A stretch of DNA of 42,379 nucleotides from Polymyxa betae (Eukaryota > Endomyxa > Phytomyxea > Plasmodiophorida > Plasmodiophoridae). The position numbers and the translations under genes are program-made. Of this stretch, positions 22,121-32,737 are shown in pieces (positions within the stretch are counted from its first letter, which is position 1; every line of letters starts with the position of its first letter). Under the pieces are notes generated by a model that saw only the letters and a program-made list of their open reading frames with translations, did no database searches and had not been told where the DNA came from. The DNA lies in assembly GCA_003693705.1 (NCBI GenBank), contig RBZT01000700.1:1-42379 (forward strand). The letters run 5' to 3'.

Positions 22121-22513
22121 ATGGCAGGAGAGCCCCTCAGTCTTTCACGAAAAGAGAAGGCATCGATTAAACATTTACTGAAACCAATCAATCATATTCC
22201 TGCAACTGACACAACCGATCATAGTATTGTCGAAGATGTTGACTTAACCGGATTAGCGGCTGCTATCCGTCGCTGAAAAAAACGAAAGATCGACAGGCCA
22301 AACGAAAGTACTCATTATATTGATCTTAGATTTATCCGGCCAACAACAAATGTTTGCGAGCGGATGTTTAGCACTGCTGGGTATACCTACTCCAAGACCC
22401 GGCAGAGCTTGCTGCCAGAAAATCTGGAAATGCAACTCTTTCTTAAAGCAAATGACCATCTATGGGACGAATCCCTTTTTATTTGTTATTGCACAATAAC
22501 TTATTCCTATTGA
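22121..22513 (+). pseudogene. hAT-family transposase C-terminal remnant
   Basis: The plus frame ends with the hAT dimerisation domain: RPTTNVCERMFSTAGYTYSK, RQSLLPENLEMQLFLKAND and HLW. This CERxFSxAG...R..L.P...E....L..N..LW pattern is diagnostic of hAT (Ac/Tam3-type) cut-and-paste transposases. Upstream in the same frame an ATG at 22121 opens MAGEPLSLSRKEKAS, but a TGA at 22274-22276 interrupts it between AIRR and KKRKID. No catalytic N-terminal part is visible and no terminal inverted repeats were recognised. It is a truncated, probably dead copy; the minus-strand frames here are shadows. Confidence 0.75.
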
Positions 22514-23352
22514 TGCAATCTTAGGAAATTATTCTTGAGCGCGCCTCAGCCCAAAAGAATAACTTATTCCTGTTGGATCATCCCAAAAAATAACAAATAG
22601 TTATTTCGGAAGCCCTGCAAACACAGAACGAGACAAATCGAAAGTCGTTATCAAGAAACAATACTGCGTGATGACTTTTTTGCTGACAGAAAACTCTTCG
22701 TAGAATGGATTGGGAAAGGGATTCTGTCTGTCGACGGATGCGAAACATCACTATTTGGTGATTTGGCTAAACCCTAAAACCCTACGCTTAACCGCACCAA
22801 GCAAACGATGCAGCCTAAAAGCATTGCAGCCGAATATCCACTTTAATCGAATGTCCTGTATTACCAGATCGGGTGTCAAGCTGTCAAAAATCGCGCCTGA
22901 ATCGTCGACCATTGTCACAGGAAATCGACGTGATGAACGGCGTCGCCTCTATGAGACCGTCTCAGGTTCGTTTTGAAAGAGGGGGCGATTACGAAGGAAG
23001 GAGCGGCTCAGATGACGATACTGACAGCTGTTTAATAAGATAAAATAAAATGACAAAAAGATGGACGAAAAGAAGAGAGATTCTCCTGAATTTCACGACT
23101 CACTATATAGCAATGATCGAGTCGGCACGGAAAGCGCAACCTCCTGCAATCGCCGAGCCGGTCGCCTGCGCTCGACCCTCTCCCGTATCCCCAACCCCAT
23201 CACACCGATCTGCCCCTTTTCACCTGAGAATCGTCCCAGCCCGATGCTGAATGGAATCGCTGGTTGGCAGCAATAGCAGAAAAGTCCGCCAACCCCGTGA
23301 CGGACTTTCGTCACTGCGTCAGTCCATTCTCTCTTCCGAGCTCTCTCTGGAC
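22514..23352. other. Spacer with short repeats
   Basis: AATAACTTATTCCT occurs at 22495-22508 and 22558-22571, a duplicated AT-rich word bordering the hAT remnant. GCTAAACCCTAAAACCC near 22767-22783 is another telomere-like patch. No gene supported. Confidence 0.4.
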
Positions 23353-24701
23353 ATGAACGCCGCCGCCATGCTCGTGGTCGTACTGGTCCTGCTGGGCAGC
23401 GCCGCCGCCGCCACCGACGACCCCTTCGACCGTCTCCCGGAGGCACTCGTCGAGCGGATTCTGGCCCGGGATCGTCGACCTGGGGCCAGTACGACCTCCA
23501 TGGGTGCGTGTGTCGGAGATTCCGCGTCCTGTCCACGACCACCCCGATATCGGACCTCGACGATGGACGGTTTCCGGACTCGGAATTACTCCGACGGATT
23601 CAGGCGGCGGTGAATTTTATGGCGGCGATGGCGATTCCGTCGCAGGTCGTCTTCAGTCCGCAGCGGACCGTGTCCCTGTACGACCGCCTCGTTGGCAGCG
23701 AGCATTTGACGGAGACGGAGAAAGCCGCCGGACTGAAGGTCCTTATTGACGAGATCGACGCGGATCTGATCACGGGACTTTTGGCCTCCTCTAAAGCGGA
23801 TCTGAAATCGGAACCATTTCTGCGATTATTTCGGAATTATAAAAAGCAGCTGGATATGGAAACAACATTCACGCATCATCAAATTCCTCCGGAGGTCATC
23901 GAATCGCTTCACGATGCTGAGTTTGAAACCAATAATTCCGGATTCTCCGAGGAGGTCGTAGCCGAAGTCCGTGGTCGATATCCGCCTCCATTCAATCGAT
24001 TCTTTCCGCAAGGACCTGGCTTTGGACCATTGATTTGATTCCAGAGACGTTCGCATCCATTGGGCGATCGCTCTGTCCTCCTGGCTCTGCTCTATCAAGG
24101 CGTCCGCTTCAACATTACGCACTTTTGCCATTTTGTGTTTTTCTCTGCTGATCAAGTTCCGGACATTCTTCCGCTATTACGTTCACAGAATCTGGATGCT
24201 CTCGATGTAATGTTTCACTTCATCGAAGCGAAAAATCTGGATCGAGTCCGGGCGATGTTTCGCATTCCCAATTTGCGCTCTCTAATTCTCACTAATTCCG
24301 ATTATTTCCAGAAAAAACTCCTCGATTTCTATCGTCGTCAATCTCCTTGGCGTGTATTCTCCATAACCCTACTCCGATTCGTCACCGAACTGCCGTTCTT
24401 CCCGCAGATCGCGAATTCCTCCGATCAGTATGGATCTACTCTATTGAGTGTATTCATCTATAATTGGAAGAAGTTTGATACTACAGATGATCCGTGGTAT
24501 CAAGCTCTATTCGATCTTATTCGGCCTTATACAGAGGATTTCGATTCCCGATTCGTCCGAATGGCCGCACAAGCTCAGGAACTTCATCGTCTGGAACGTC
24601 TCGGTCTTCCGCCTCCTGTTCCATTCCCTTCTAGTCCGGACGATCCGCACAACCCCATCACGGACATGGAAGATCCCCGATTGGAATTTCGTTCCAATTG
24701 A
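23353..24701 (+). pseudogene. Secreted F-box-like helical protein gene, copy 1, disrupted
   Basis: It begins with a clear signal peptide (MNAAAMLVVVLVLLGSAAAA), then DPFDRLPEALVERIL, resembling an F-box first helix, and VCRRFRVLST. Between ARD and VCRRF the frame must change once (about 23470-23500) without a plausible intron. The second frame (23508 on) carries SLYDRLVGSEHL, LKVLIDEIDADLITGLL and RYPPPFNRFFPQG, and meets an in-frame TGA at 24036-24038. The same frame then continues VLLALLYQGVRF to RFVTELPFFPQI and stops at 24701. The matching parts of copy 2 show that the pieces are one protein. It is either a pseudogene or carries two sequence errors. Role unknown. Confidence 0.65.
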
Positions 24702-24704
24702 GAG

Positions 24705-25867
24705 CGCCGAATCTCCGGAACTTTCCGCGGCGTCGAATTTCGATCGTCTTCCGGACGATCTTGTTCGAGGCATTCTGCGCTCGGATCGGAATCTTGTCCG
24801 AGTCCTTCCGCAAGTTTGTCGCAGATTCCGTCATCTGTCCATTCCTTCATCGATGCGGAATCCGCTATGTTTCGCGTCTCTTGAGCTCCCCGATCTGTTA
24901 CGAGCTTTGCCGCAGCTGCTTCGTCAGAACGTCGATCTCCGTCGCCTTTTAACACCGCACGTGATCGTGAGCCTGTACGACCGGGTGATGCGGTGCCGGA
25001 ATCCGAACGAGTGGATCTGTTGAAGATTCTGATGGAGGAAGGTGACCGCGATCTGGTAACGCGATTGTTATGCAGCGGATCGCAGCTCTCATCACCGCGT
25101 ATGATGGAACTATTTCTCAGCCAAAGGCCGCCAATCGATTCTGCCGCAGCTCGGCCTCCGAATATTCCCGCCTCTCTCGTTACAACGCTCGCGAGATTTC
25201 CGCTGCTCAATTCACCGAGTTTTTCTCTCAGGCGGACGTTGATGCAGTCCGCAGTCGTTTCCCGCCTCCGTTTAATCGCCTGTTTCCATTCGGATTCGAA
25301 TCGTCAAATCGTCGTTTACAGGACTCGTTCGTCTGGTGGAAACACAGCGATCAAGACCTGTTGCAGACGCTGCTGCGTCTCGGATTTCGTTTCTCGTACC
25401 GCGATTATTTCTGGCTTCAAGACGTCTCGAGTCTCTCCGAAGTCCGAAATCATTCCGCATTTGGGGTTCCCCGAACCCGGTTTTGCCGCTTTGATCGACG
25501 ACCTCCACCGTACCAATACGTTGATTGCCGCGCGGACCTGTCTCCGGTCTCCATTGATGATGGATTCCATCCGCTCTTGTCCGACCTCTCTTCTGTCCGC
25601 GATCTCGAACTTGCTTGCTGATGACGATCATCGGTCCCGATCTTCCATACGATTTCTTCGTCTGGTTGCCGAGATGCCATTCTTCCCTTCGATTGCGGCC
25701 CTTCTTTCCATTTCTGGAAGCGTTCTTCTCCTGAAGACCATCAATGGTTTCAGTTCCATTTCGATGTTCTACGAGCTCATCTCCCCAATTTCCATCAACA
25801 AATCACGCAATTCGAGATTGATTATGAACTTGAAATGCTGAAGCAGGATTCGAGAAATGTTCAATAA
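24705..25867 (+). pseudogene. F-box-like helical protein gene, copy 2, heavily frameshifted
   Basis: It starts straight after copy 1 without its own signal peptide: SNFDRLPDDLVRGILRSD, QVCRRFRHLS, then VSLYDRVM. The frame then changes to VDLLKILMEEGDRDLVTRLL, again to AQFTEFFSQADVDAVRSRF and PPPFNRLFPFG, again to RFLRLVAEMPFFPSI, and finally to NFHQQITQFEIDYELEM before TAA at 25865-25867. Each piece aligns in order with copy 1 (VSLYDR, PPPFNRxFP, MPFFP/LPFFP). At least four frame changes with no intron signals make it a pseudogene. The pair arose by tandem duplication. Confidence 0.7.
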
Positions 25868-26299
25868 ACGGAACCTTTTGAACCTTGGCATTCGTCTTCG
25901 GACTTTATTAACCAATCAAGATCTTGATTCAGACTTCCTGTCGTCATCAGAATCTGCAGCCGCACAGAGTTCCAATGATAATGCGCTCACTCCAAAAGTT
26001 CGCAATCTGAACAGGTTTGGGGTTCCATCTGTAAGAAACTTGATATCGACAGGATTAGGGTTTAACCTGCTCATTAGATACGATCATCGTCGTACTCGGC
26101 GCTATGGCGGCCTCCTGCTCAAGTTCTATCATAATGGCAGCCTTTCTGCGTGATCCTGAAACTCTTTAAAATGCCTCATTATCTTTCAGTATTAGAAATT
26201 GTCTCGTAATCAGTAACAGAGATCTTGTTAAGCAAGCTCCAGCTTGATTCAAGCTTAGAAAACCTCCGTTCAATTGCGCAGAGATGATATATAAGCTCC

Positions 26300-27194
26300 A
26301 TAAAGTCTCTGAACCTTTTGTATCAATACGAACCCGATAATTCAATCCAAATGCGAGTACAGTCTATGTTCGGATCTGAGAAATACGTTCAAGCATGAAG
26401 TTCAACGTTTATCCTCAATCCAGGTCTGCATTCTGATTGGAATAGTTTTCTATGGCCATTGAACGCAGGTAGATGATCACTCATCATCGTAAACCCTAAC
26501 TAGTGGAAAGTCCATCAATATTGTGAAGAGGATTTCCATTCAGTCCATCACTTGTTCATTGCAATAACAGCTGTAAACTGGGATCTTCCACGGGCTCAGC
26601 GCCGATATGATGTGCTGCTTCGAACAACCAAACATGTCTGTGCAATTTAACAGCCTTCAGGTTTGTATACAACAACCAAAACTTTGCAGATATTCTAAGT
26701 AGGCCTCAGATAGATGCCGCTATAGAAGGAATGGGACCCTGTATGCCGTAACAATACGAATTGATCGATTGAAAAGGTGAAGGACCAATTACGGGCCGCG
26801 GTCCGAAATGAAGGAGCTGTATAACAGAATTGACGTAGTTCTATCATTAGAATTGTGATCGATTTGATCTCGGCAATCTCTGTTTCTCTGGAACACTCGG
26901 CGAACCCAGGCCTTTCTGCCGTGACCCCATGCAAAGATGGCCGCCATCAATGCGAGGAGATGTGGCACATTGGATTGGATTCGACTACCGGTAGTTTGTT
27001 GGTAAGACCGGGCGAAGCCCATGATATGCCGATTGTTCAGCATTTAGATCTTCACGAATTTCTTTATAGGAGGTATTTCACCCATCAATAAAAATATTAT
27101 CTTCTCGGCCCTCTTAGTAAGACCCAAAAGAGCCTCGGGAAGGTTGAAAAGGCGGCCTTCAGGGACTCGAACTCTGTTCTCTATTCCTCTCAAG
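26300..27194 (-). repeat. Right arm of the dispersed inverted repeat (with about 0.7 kb insert)
   Basis: Blocks 27064-27194 and 26300-26369 match the left arm at 21.5 kb in reverse complement. Between them lie 694 bases (26370-27063) that are absent from the left arm, where a 15-base telomere-type patch stands instead. The insert has an open frame at 26855-27091 (+) with no recognised domain. An AAACCCTAAC motif is at 26490-26499. Confidence 0.8.
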
Positions 27195-28020
27195 CCAACC
27201 CTACTGTCTATCCCAGCTTACTATCTTCTTATTATACATAAAATCCATTCTTGTGCGCTTCCATTAATCGGCCATGAATTGGTCTTGTTGATATAGCGAT
27301 GTGTTCAAATCTGTGATCCCCATCTGGGTGTATTGATTGTAAATGTCACCATCAGCACATCACGAAATTAGGTTTTGATAAAGTTTGTACAGAACAAATA
27401 GATCAAAATTCAAGATAAAACAAAATTGAAGCATTCTGTTATGGTACTACTTTTGATGTTGGAATATTAACGGCAGATGTGTCTTTCGTTGATCGCATTC
27501 CAGACATATTTGATAGAGTCCAAGCGAGATTTATAAAAGAATTTCAAGCTGGACAATTAGAGTATCAAGGTTATCAAGCATTCAATGATAGTCAATAATA
27601 TTTATAGGAAACCAATTGGGTTGAGTTTTATGCGACCCCAAAATTTAGAACCGAATACAGCCTTTACTACTAAAACTGGAACAATTGCTGGCTTAGTAGC
27701 TTGGCAAGTAGTAACAGTCAGACTAGCGATGCTAGTGATTTATTAACATCAGAAACGTATCAAAATAATCAAATTACTATATTACGGGTCAGTGTAAATT
27801 GTAAATACAAATTTTGACCACAAACTTCATTCAATTATTCTTGGATCGAACACACATTTGAAAACAATTGATGGAAGAGTTGGAACAATTATTTTCGGGG
27901 TTTTTAGTATTCCTTAAATCTTACAAGAATTGAGGCAACGTTTACCATCTACTTTTACAAGTTCTAGTTTGACAAGTTTAGGCTACTTTTATCGCAAATA
28001 TACAGCAATAAAAAAATTTA
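27195..28020. other. AT-rich stretch with broken protein-like frames (27.43-28.0 kb)
   Basis: On the plus strand, protein-like segments occur in successive frames interrupted by stops: FDVGILTADVSFVDRIPDIF, then RPQNLEPNTAFTTKTGTIAG, then LKTIDGRVGTIIFGVF, then LRQRLPSTFTSSSLTSLGYF. The composition (Thr/Asn/Gln-rich beta-type, AT-rich codons) differs from nearby genes. I do not recognise a family. It could be a decayed insertion of foreign origin or of organellar or mobile-element descent. Nothing is intact. Confidence 0.35.
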
Positions 28021-28236
28021 TTAACAGTCTTGAGTGTTAGAAGGCAGCAACAGGAAAATTGTATGCCGCAAATCGTTGATGCTATGCAGGATAGCGCGCG
28101 TTTGTTGCTGCGTTTGCTGTTGCTGTTGCAGTGCTTGCTGTTGATGACGTTGTCGTCGTTCTGATAAGCAGGCAGCCAAACACGTCAGAACCCCTGTAAG
28201 CAAAAGGACAGTTATTACGATAAGAGACAATATCAT
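28021..28236 (-). CDS. Possible single-pass membrane microprotein with Gln-rich segment
   Basis: A 71-codon frame: MILSLIVITVLLLTGVLTCL is a strong membrane or signal segment, followed by ERRQRHQQQALQQQQQTQQQ, encoded by a CAG-rich run, and a short tail. The same strand is open upstream in another frame (28375-28082), and TTTTGCTTACAG at about 28200 could be a splice acceptor. The Gln run may therefore belong to a spliced gene whose first exon is the duplicated exon described nearby. Not a known family. Confidence 0.3.
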   Translation of the reverse strand: MILSLIVITVLLLTGVLTCLAACLSERRQRHQQQALQQQQQTQQQTRAILHSINDLRHTIFLLLPSNTQDC

Positions 28237-28300
28237 CTATAAAGTCGCCGACCTCCGGAAATGACCCCGAGTAAGAACCACACGAAGTTCCACCAAAAAC

Positions 28301-28793
28301 CATGGAATTCAAAGGCTGAGCCTCCAATTCTGCAATGGATGCATGCGCCCCAGCACTCCGTGGCCTGAGAGACAATCTTCAGAAGCCAAGGACTATCAGG
28401 ACAAAGCGGGCGAGCTAGAAACGAGGCAGGAGCTGGAAGAGATTGATGTTACGTTTAGAAGGTAATTTCAAGTATGATTTCAAATGCATGCCCGGGCACG
28501 CTTAAATAGCGACAGCGGCGCGGCTCTGGAGACGGCGGCGAACTTGGCAACGAGACGGTAACAGTGGCACGTCGCGAGACGCTCCAGTCGCTCTGTCGTA
28601 CTGTCACTTTGCCATGTTCGCACCAGACTTACCGAGAACTGCGAGCGGATTGTATGAGGGTTGCGCCGACGAGGGCACCGCAGACATGGCTCTGACAAAA
28701 TCATGCAATTCAACGGCGACACCTCCAATTCTGCAATGGATGCATGTGCCCCAGCACTCCCTGGCCTGAGAGAGAATCCTCAGAAGCCACGGA
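28301..28793 (-). repeat. Direct repeat of about 93 bp containing a conserved exon-like frame
   Basis: Copies at 28301-28393 and 28701-28793 share CCTCCAATTCTGCAATGGAT and CCCAGCACTCC.TGGCCTGAGA. On the minus strand both read SLRPxSAGAHASIAELE and PLNxM without a stop, each preceded by an acceptor-like CTCTCAG. Retention of the frame suggests a duplicated coding exon. The right copy continues open to 28480, with a Leu/Arg-rich tail. Confidence 0.7.
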
Positions 28794-28799
28794 CTTGGG

Positions 28800-30617
28800 A
28801 AAAATGAAACAACTGCGGCAGGCGAAAGGCTACGAAGCGATGGACGCTGAGATGAGGGGGAGAAAGGAAGATAGGAATCGTATGGAATAGATCCCAGGAG
28901 TGCCTTAAGAAGGGGGTTGTGTGACGGTAGGGTCGAAAAACGAAAAAACAAAACAAAATCAAAGTCATAGAAAAGGCCGCGCTTTGACACTGTGTGATTA
29001 TCAGAAAAATCTATAAAAATTCACATTTTCTTCTGAATCTTGATAGGTTTAACATGATTTATGGAGTTGCACATCTTTACGCCTAATCCATATTTTGTCA
29101 GTGCTGACTAATAAAAAGTTATTCTCTTAAAATCAGGGTTTCGCTCGTTGATTTTTTGTTAAACTTACTTTGTTTGTAGATTCCCCTTCTTGCTTTGTTC
29201 CTTTTTAAGGCGCTTCTGCTTATCGTTCCAAGACACTAACTTCTGGTATGTAAGCTCTTTTTGTTAGAGATCGATTCATTGGGATAGATCACAGAACGGC
29301 GCTGATTCAGGCAGTAATTCCTTCCAGATCAAATCTACCTCGATGGCACTTTTCTGCCTGTTGGAACCTACACGGCCATACTTCTGAAAATACGCTTCAA
29401 ATACAGGCTTATAATTATCAGTTAGGATTATATGGTTGAATTTCAATTGAAAAATCATTTATCTCTTCTTAGGCTGCGAATATTCCTACGCACGTTCCAT
29501 CGTTCATGAAGCGTTGATCGCCTCGATACCAGATCCTGAGGCAATAGTTATAAATTCTACGCCAGATACGCTGCATAGAAAGCATTCAGATTGCAGAGCA
29601 GAAGCGTGAATTCGCAATTCTTGCAGAAACGCAACCAATCTGTCGTGACCACTCTCAAGGAAATTGGCGCGGTAAAGCGGAATTGAAGCACGCCTTTATT
29701 ACCAATAGAATAATGATGATGAAAAGGATACAACAGGAGAGGACAGGGTTGCGCAAACGTCGCTTATTAGAAGGGTCGCGCTGGCCTGGACCACTACTTG
29801 TGAGAGCAGCTGCTTTAGCGGGAGCGGCCTCTTCGTCATCTCCAGGAGGCTCCGTAGGGTTTTTGGGGTGGGGGCGTCGCTCGCTACGCAAACATTAAAG
29901 TTAGTAAAAAAGACAGCTGGATCGGAAGTAAGAAAAGGCGCCTCTACTGGCATCGACAGTTGATAATTCTTGGAATTCGGTTCTCTCGTATGTAGACAGC
30001 TGTAAAGCGACAAAGCGAAAAAATCAATGGTGGTGTTGGTTTACAAATAGGTTGTCTGTGCGAACAAGGCGTTTAGTTGATCCGATGCAAATTTCGAACA
30101 AATATCAGCCTTTAAGAGAGTGTATCGCCACTCCGGTCGCTGTTCAGGACAAAATTTGGAATCCAGACGACGACACTGTTTTCCCAGGCTTTCTGGAAAG
30201 TCGCGAATGAAGATTCTTAGGTACTTTTGGGCTATGAATATGCATTAGGTGATACGATCTGAAGAACGACAGCTAATCCCGATTCAGGGTCTTCATGGAA
30301 ATCAATCAATTCGTCGCTGACGGATTCCTGAATATCTTCAGCAATTTGCACATGTATTAATGTTTGTGATTAAACTGCCACATTTGGGAAAATTTTGTTG
30401 ATTTTGCTAAAAAAAGTGTTTTTTCATGCAGTGTACAGTAACAAAAATTCAATGGTGTCTTCAACAGTCTGAGGCTGGGTTTCAGGGACAACGGATTCAT
30501 GCATCGTTAATGATTTTTTCAGTTATGGGTTTTAGGAACTTGTCATAGACGCATTTCTATCAAATATTGGGGTTTTAGTTACTACATCACGGTGTATGAA
30601 GAGTCTGGAATGCGGGT
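28800..30617. other. Gene-poor region
   Basis: Apart from the small frame at 29655-29891, no supported gene. A polypyrimidine-like minus frame at 28780-28990 is low-complexity. Telomere-like motifs are weak (near 29855 and 30520). The AT-rich character suggests intergenic sequence. Confidence 0.4.
29655..29891 (-). CDS. Possible small tail-anchored membrane protein
   Basis: A 78-codon minus-strand frame: a polar, Pro/Ala/Arg-rich N-terminal half, then one strong membrane segment (CCILFIIIILLVIKACF) near residues 53-69 and a short tail. This layout fits a tail-anchored or single-pass protein. The overlapping frame 29699-30013 is also open; I prefer the first because of its membrane segment. 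No family recognised, and an upstream exon may be missing. Confidence 0.3.
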   Translation of the reverse strand: MRSERRPHPKNPTEPPGDDEEAAPAKAAALTSSGPGQRDPSNKRRLRNPVLSCCILFIIIILLVIKACFNSALPRQFP

Positions 30618-31060
30618 TTATGGAAACCGCCTCTGTAGTTTTGCCAACAGTACATCCAGTTCCTCTGGAGATAGCACAAAGTTTCCAGTTTCTTCAAAGT
30701 CATTATCGACTGTAGTTTCCTCAGACATTTCGGAGTTTTCATTCTCCTCATCGTCTAACAAATTCAGATGAATATCGTGAGGAATCCGGATCAAGATTTC
30801 TTCAAGCTCCTTGTTGACTTCGGTTAAAAGTAACTCGATATCTTCTTCAGATAGCATTTTAACAGTTTCTCGAACTTCATCATTAGAAGTTAGAATATGG
30901 ACCGTAGTGTCTTGAGGTTCGGGTTCAGAGACAGGACTGGAATCTGTAACGTTACATTAGTGGCTGTGATGTAACATGAATGCAAGGGAATACCAAGTTC
31001 AGTGACAGTGACAGCCAGGGTGACGGCCAACATAAAGAGAAGAGCAAAGACGAGCTTCAT
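30618..31060 (-). CDS. Small secreted acidic protein, two exons
   Basis: Exon 1 (31060-30994) encodes a signal peptide MKLVFALLFMLAVTLAVTVT. A 50-bp intron (30944-30993, GTATTC...GTTACAG) splits a codon after its first base, and exon 2 (30943-30618) continues in frame: DSSPVSEPEPQDTTV, then a helical, strongly acidic protein. Two similar motifs, LSEEDIELLLTEVNKEL and LSPEELDVLLAKLQRRF, begin and end the mature part, hinting at an internal repeat or paired amphipathic helices. The total is about 130 residues. The exact phase match and the lack of stops support the splice. No known family; likely secreted or vacuolar. Confidence 0.6.
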
Positions 31061-32030
31061 GGTTGAAGGGGATCGACAGAGGCGAGAAATTCGGTTACAA
31101 TCAATATAATGAGAGCTGGGGATGAGAGAAGAGAATTGCGGACGCCAAAATCCAAGGCGGGTCTCACTCATCCCTCTGACAGTTTCCAGTCAGAGAGATT
31201 AATCGGATTAATCTGATCGAGTGGCAAATCTGACGTCAAAGGTAGCCCCCCCCCCACACACACATTAATATCATTAGAATGGTCATCATAGATTGGGCAT
31301 CAATTTGTATAAATACTATCGGAAGTAGTCAATGTACCTTCAAATTGTGAAGTGTTATTATATTTTTTGTATAAACTAAAACAAAGCTGATTAGAATCGT
31401 ACTTCTGGAAAAATGGCGAAGCCATCTTTTAAGCATTGTCGTTCTCGTTCTATACTCATTTCCAATGCCGGCGATTTCAATTCGCTAACCCTAAGTATGA
31501 ATAGGTACACTGGATGTTGAAGTCCCCTAGTCTTTTGTAGTTATAAATAGTTGAGTAACGCACCAAGGGCGTCCTGCCAACCGCAAATATCTTGTACGGT
31601 CGAAAGGTCAATCTGCTCACGAAGGCTCTATGGGAGCCTCCTTCAAACTGTTTCTGTGAGCGTCTAGATGGACATGATAGAATGAGTGAGAATGTTCTGT
31701 CTCCGTAACGCACGAACTGACCAGGTGGGCAATCAATCTCAGCCTGGACTCAAAGCTCTACATGAAGCTCCACTGGTAATACCCCAAACGCCGACGGGCT
31801 GCGCTATAAATTCCCGACCTGTGACAGGAAGGGCTGCGCTTTATCTCATCTTCGACTGGGAAACGGCGGGAGAAAGTGCGTAAGCCTGGAATATATGCCG
31901 GTCAGCGCTATAATATCGCCCTATGGACTGTTATACGACGCAGTTGCCCTAATGCGGAATTTGCCGTGATGAGAATCTGCGCGAGCTCGGTCAAACCTCA
32001 TTCTGCAAACAGCCTGATTGTTCTCATATC
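31061..32030. other. Spacer between divergent genes
   Basis: Probable shared 5' region of the minus-strand secreted protein and the plus-strand signal-peptide gene. It holds a C10 run followed by CACACACACA at 31246-31265, a CTAACCCTAAG motif near 31485 and two copies of GGGCTGCGCT near 31797 and 31832. No gene supported. Confidence 0.4.
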
Positions 32031-32597
32031 ATGAAGCTCTTTGCCATCACGTTCCTGGCCTTGGCTTATATAGCCACTGCTGCCCAGCAATCATCCCGCT
32101 CCCAATCTGGGTCCGACCCATCTATCACCAAGTCTCAGAGCTTTCCGCTCAAAGACCGTCTCGGACTTGATATGTCGCGCTCTACCACGATTTCTTCCGG
32201 CTACAAACTCGATGACGATAAGCAACGTGTCACCATCCGCTCTCCAGGTTCGTCCTCGGAGCCTTCTGTCTCCGACAAAGTCGCCCGGATCTTCAGCAGG
32301 GGTCCTTCGTCGCTGAAACCTTCCGAATCCGCCATCATCGAGGAGACGGTCGAGGTCGATTGTAGCCAGGCCGCCCTGCTTGAGATGCTCCAGAAAGCGT
32401 GTCCGAATCTGCAAAACGATGTTCCTGATGCCGACGAAGGTCGTCTGGGCGCCTTGTTCCGTAATATCAAGCACCATGTTAAGAGCAAACTACAATGTTT
32501 ACCGTGCTTCCGCGAATCTGATGCCAATGGTCCTTTCATTACCGACCGTGCCAATGAGGTCCGTTCTGCTCATTCCCATCCTTTTTTCCCATCATAA
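32031..32597 (+). CDS. Signal-peptide protein, possibly the first exon of the ATPase gene
   Basis: The frame opens with a typical signal peptide (MKLFAITFLALAYIATAAQ), then a Ser-rich linker and a cysteine-containing helical part (CSQAALLEMLQKACPNL, SKLQCLPCF). It stops at 32597. A donor-like GTCCGT follows GCCAATGAG at 32558. The next acceptor, TTTGTAG at 32731-32737, opens exactly in phase into EKWAGMTIDNL of the ATPase. If spliced, the 179-bp AT-rich intron would make this the N-terminal extension of the pump. If not, it is an independent secreted protein of 188 residues, with the final residues ANEVRSAHSHPFFPS. I cannot decide; the high coding GC up to 32558 and the AT-rich sequence after it favour splicing slightly. 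Confidence 0.6.
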   Translation: MKLFAITFLALAYIATAAQQSSRSQSGSDPSITKSQSFPLKDRLGLDMSRSTTISSGYKLDDDKQRVTIRSPGSSSEPSVSDKVARIFSRGPSSLKPSESAIIEETVEVDCSQAALLEMLQKACPNLQNDVPDADEGRLGALFRNIKHHVKSKLQCLPCFRESDANGPFITDRANEVRSAHSHPFFPS

Positions 32598-32737
32598 TGT
32601 TTATTTTTTTATAGTTTTTCATATATATTTTATATTTTGTTATTTTTTTTAATTTTTAATTTTTTAGAATACTTTTAATATTTTTTACTATTTTTTGCTT
32701 GCTTTTCAAACACTTACTGACAATGATGTCTTTGTAG

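Noticed and set aside
23251-25867. Nuclear genetic code with TGA as tryptophan
   Set aside because: Several complete genes plausibly end in TGA (ATPase at 36811, the 40.4 kb gene at 41850), and TGG is used for Trp everywhere; the in-frame TGAs lie in damaged loci.
28130-28160. CAG-type microsatellite considered as a CRISPR-like or regulatory repeat
   Set aside because: It is a simple glutamine-coding run; no spacers and a eukaryotic context.
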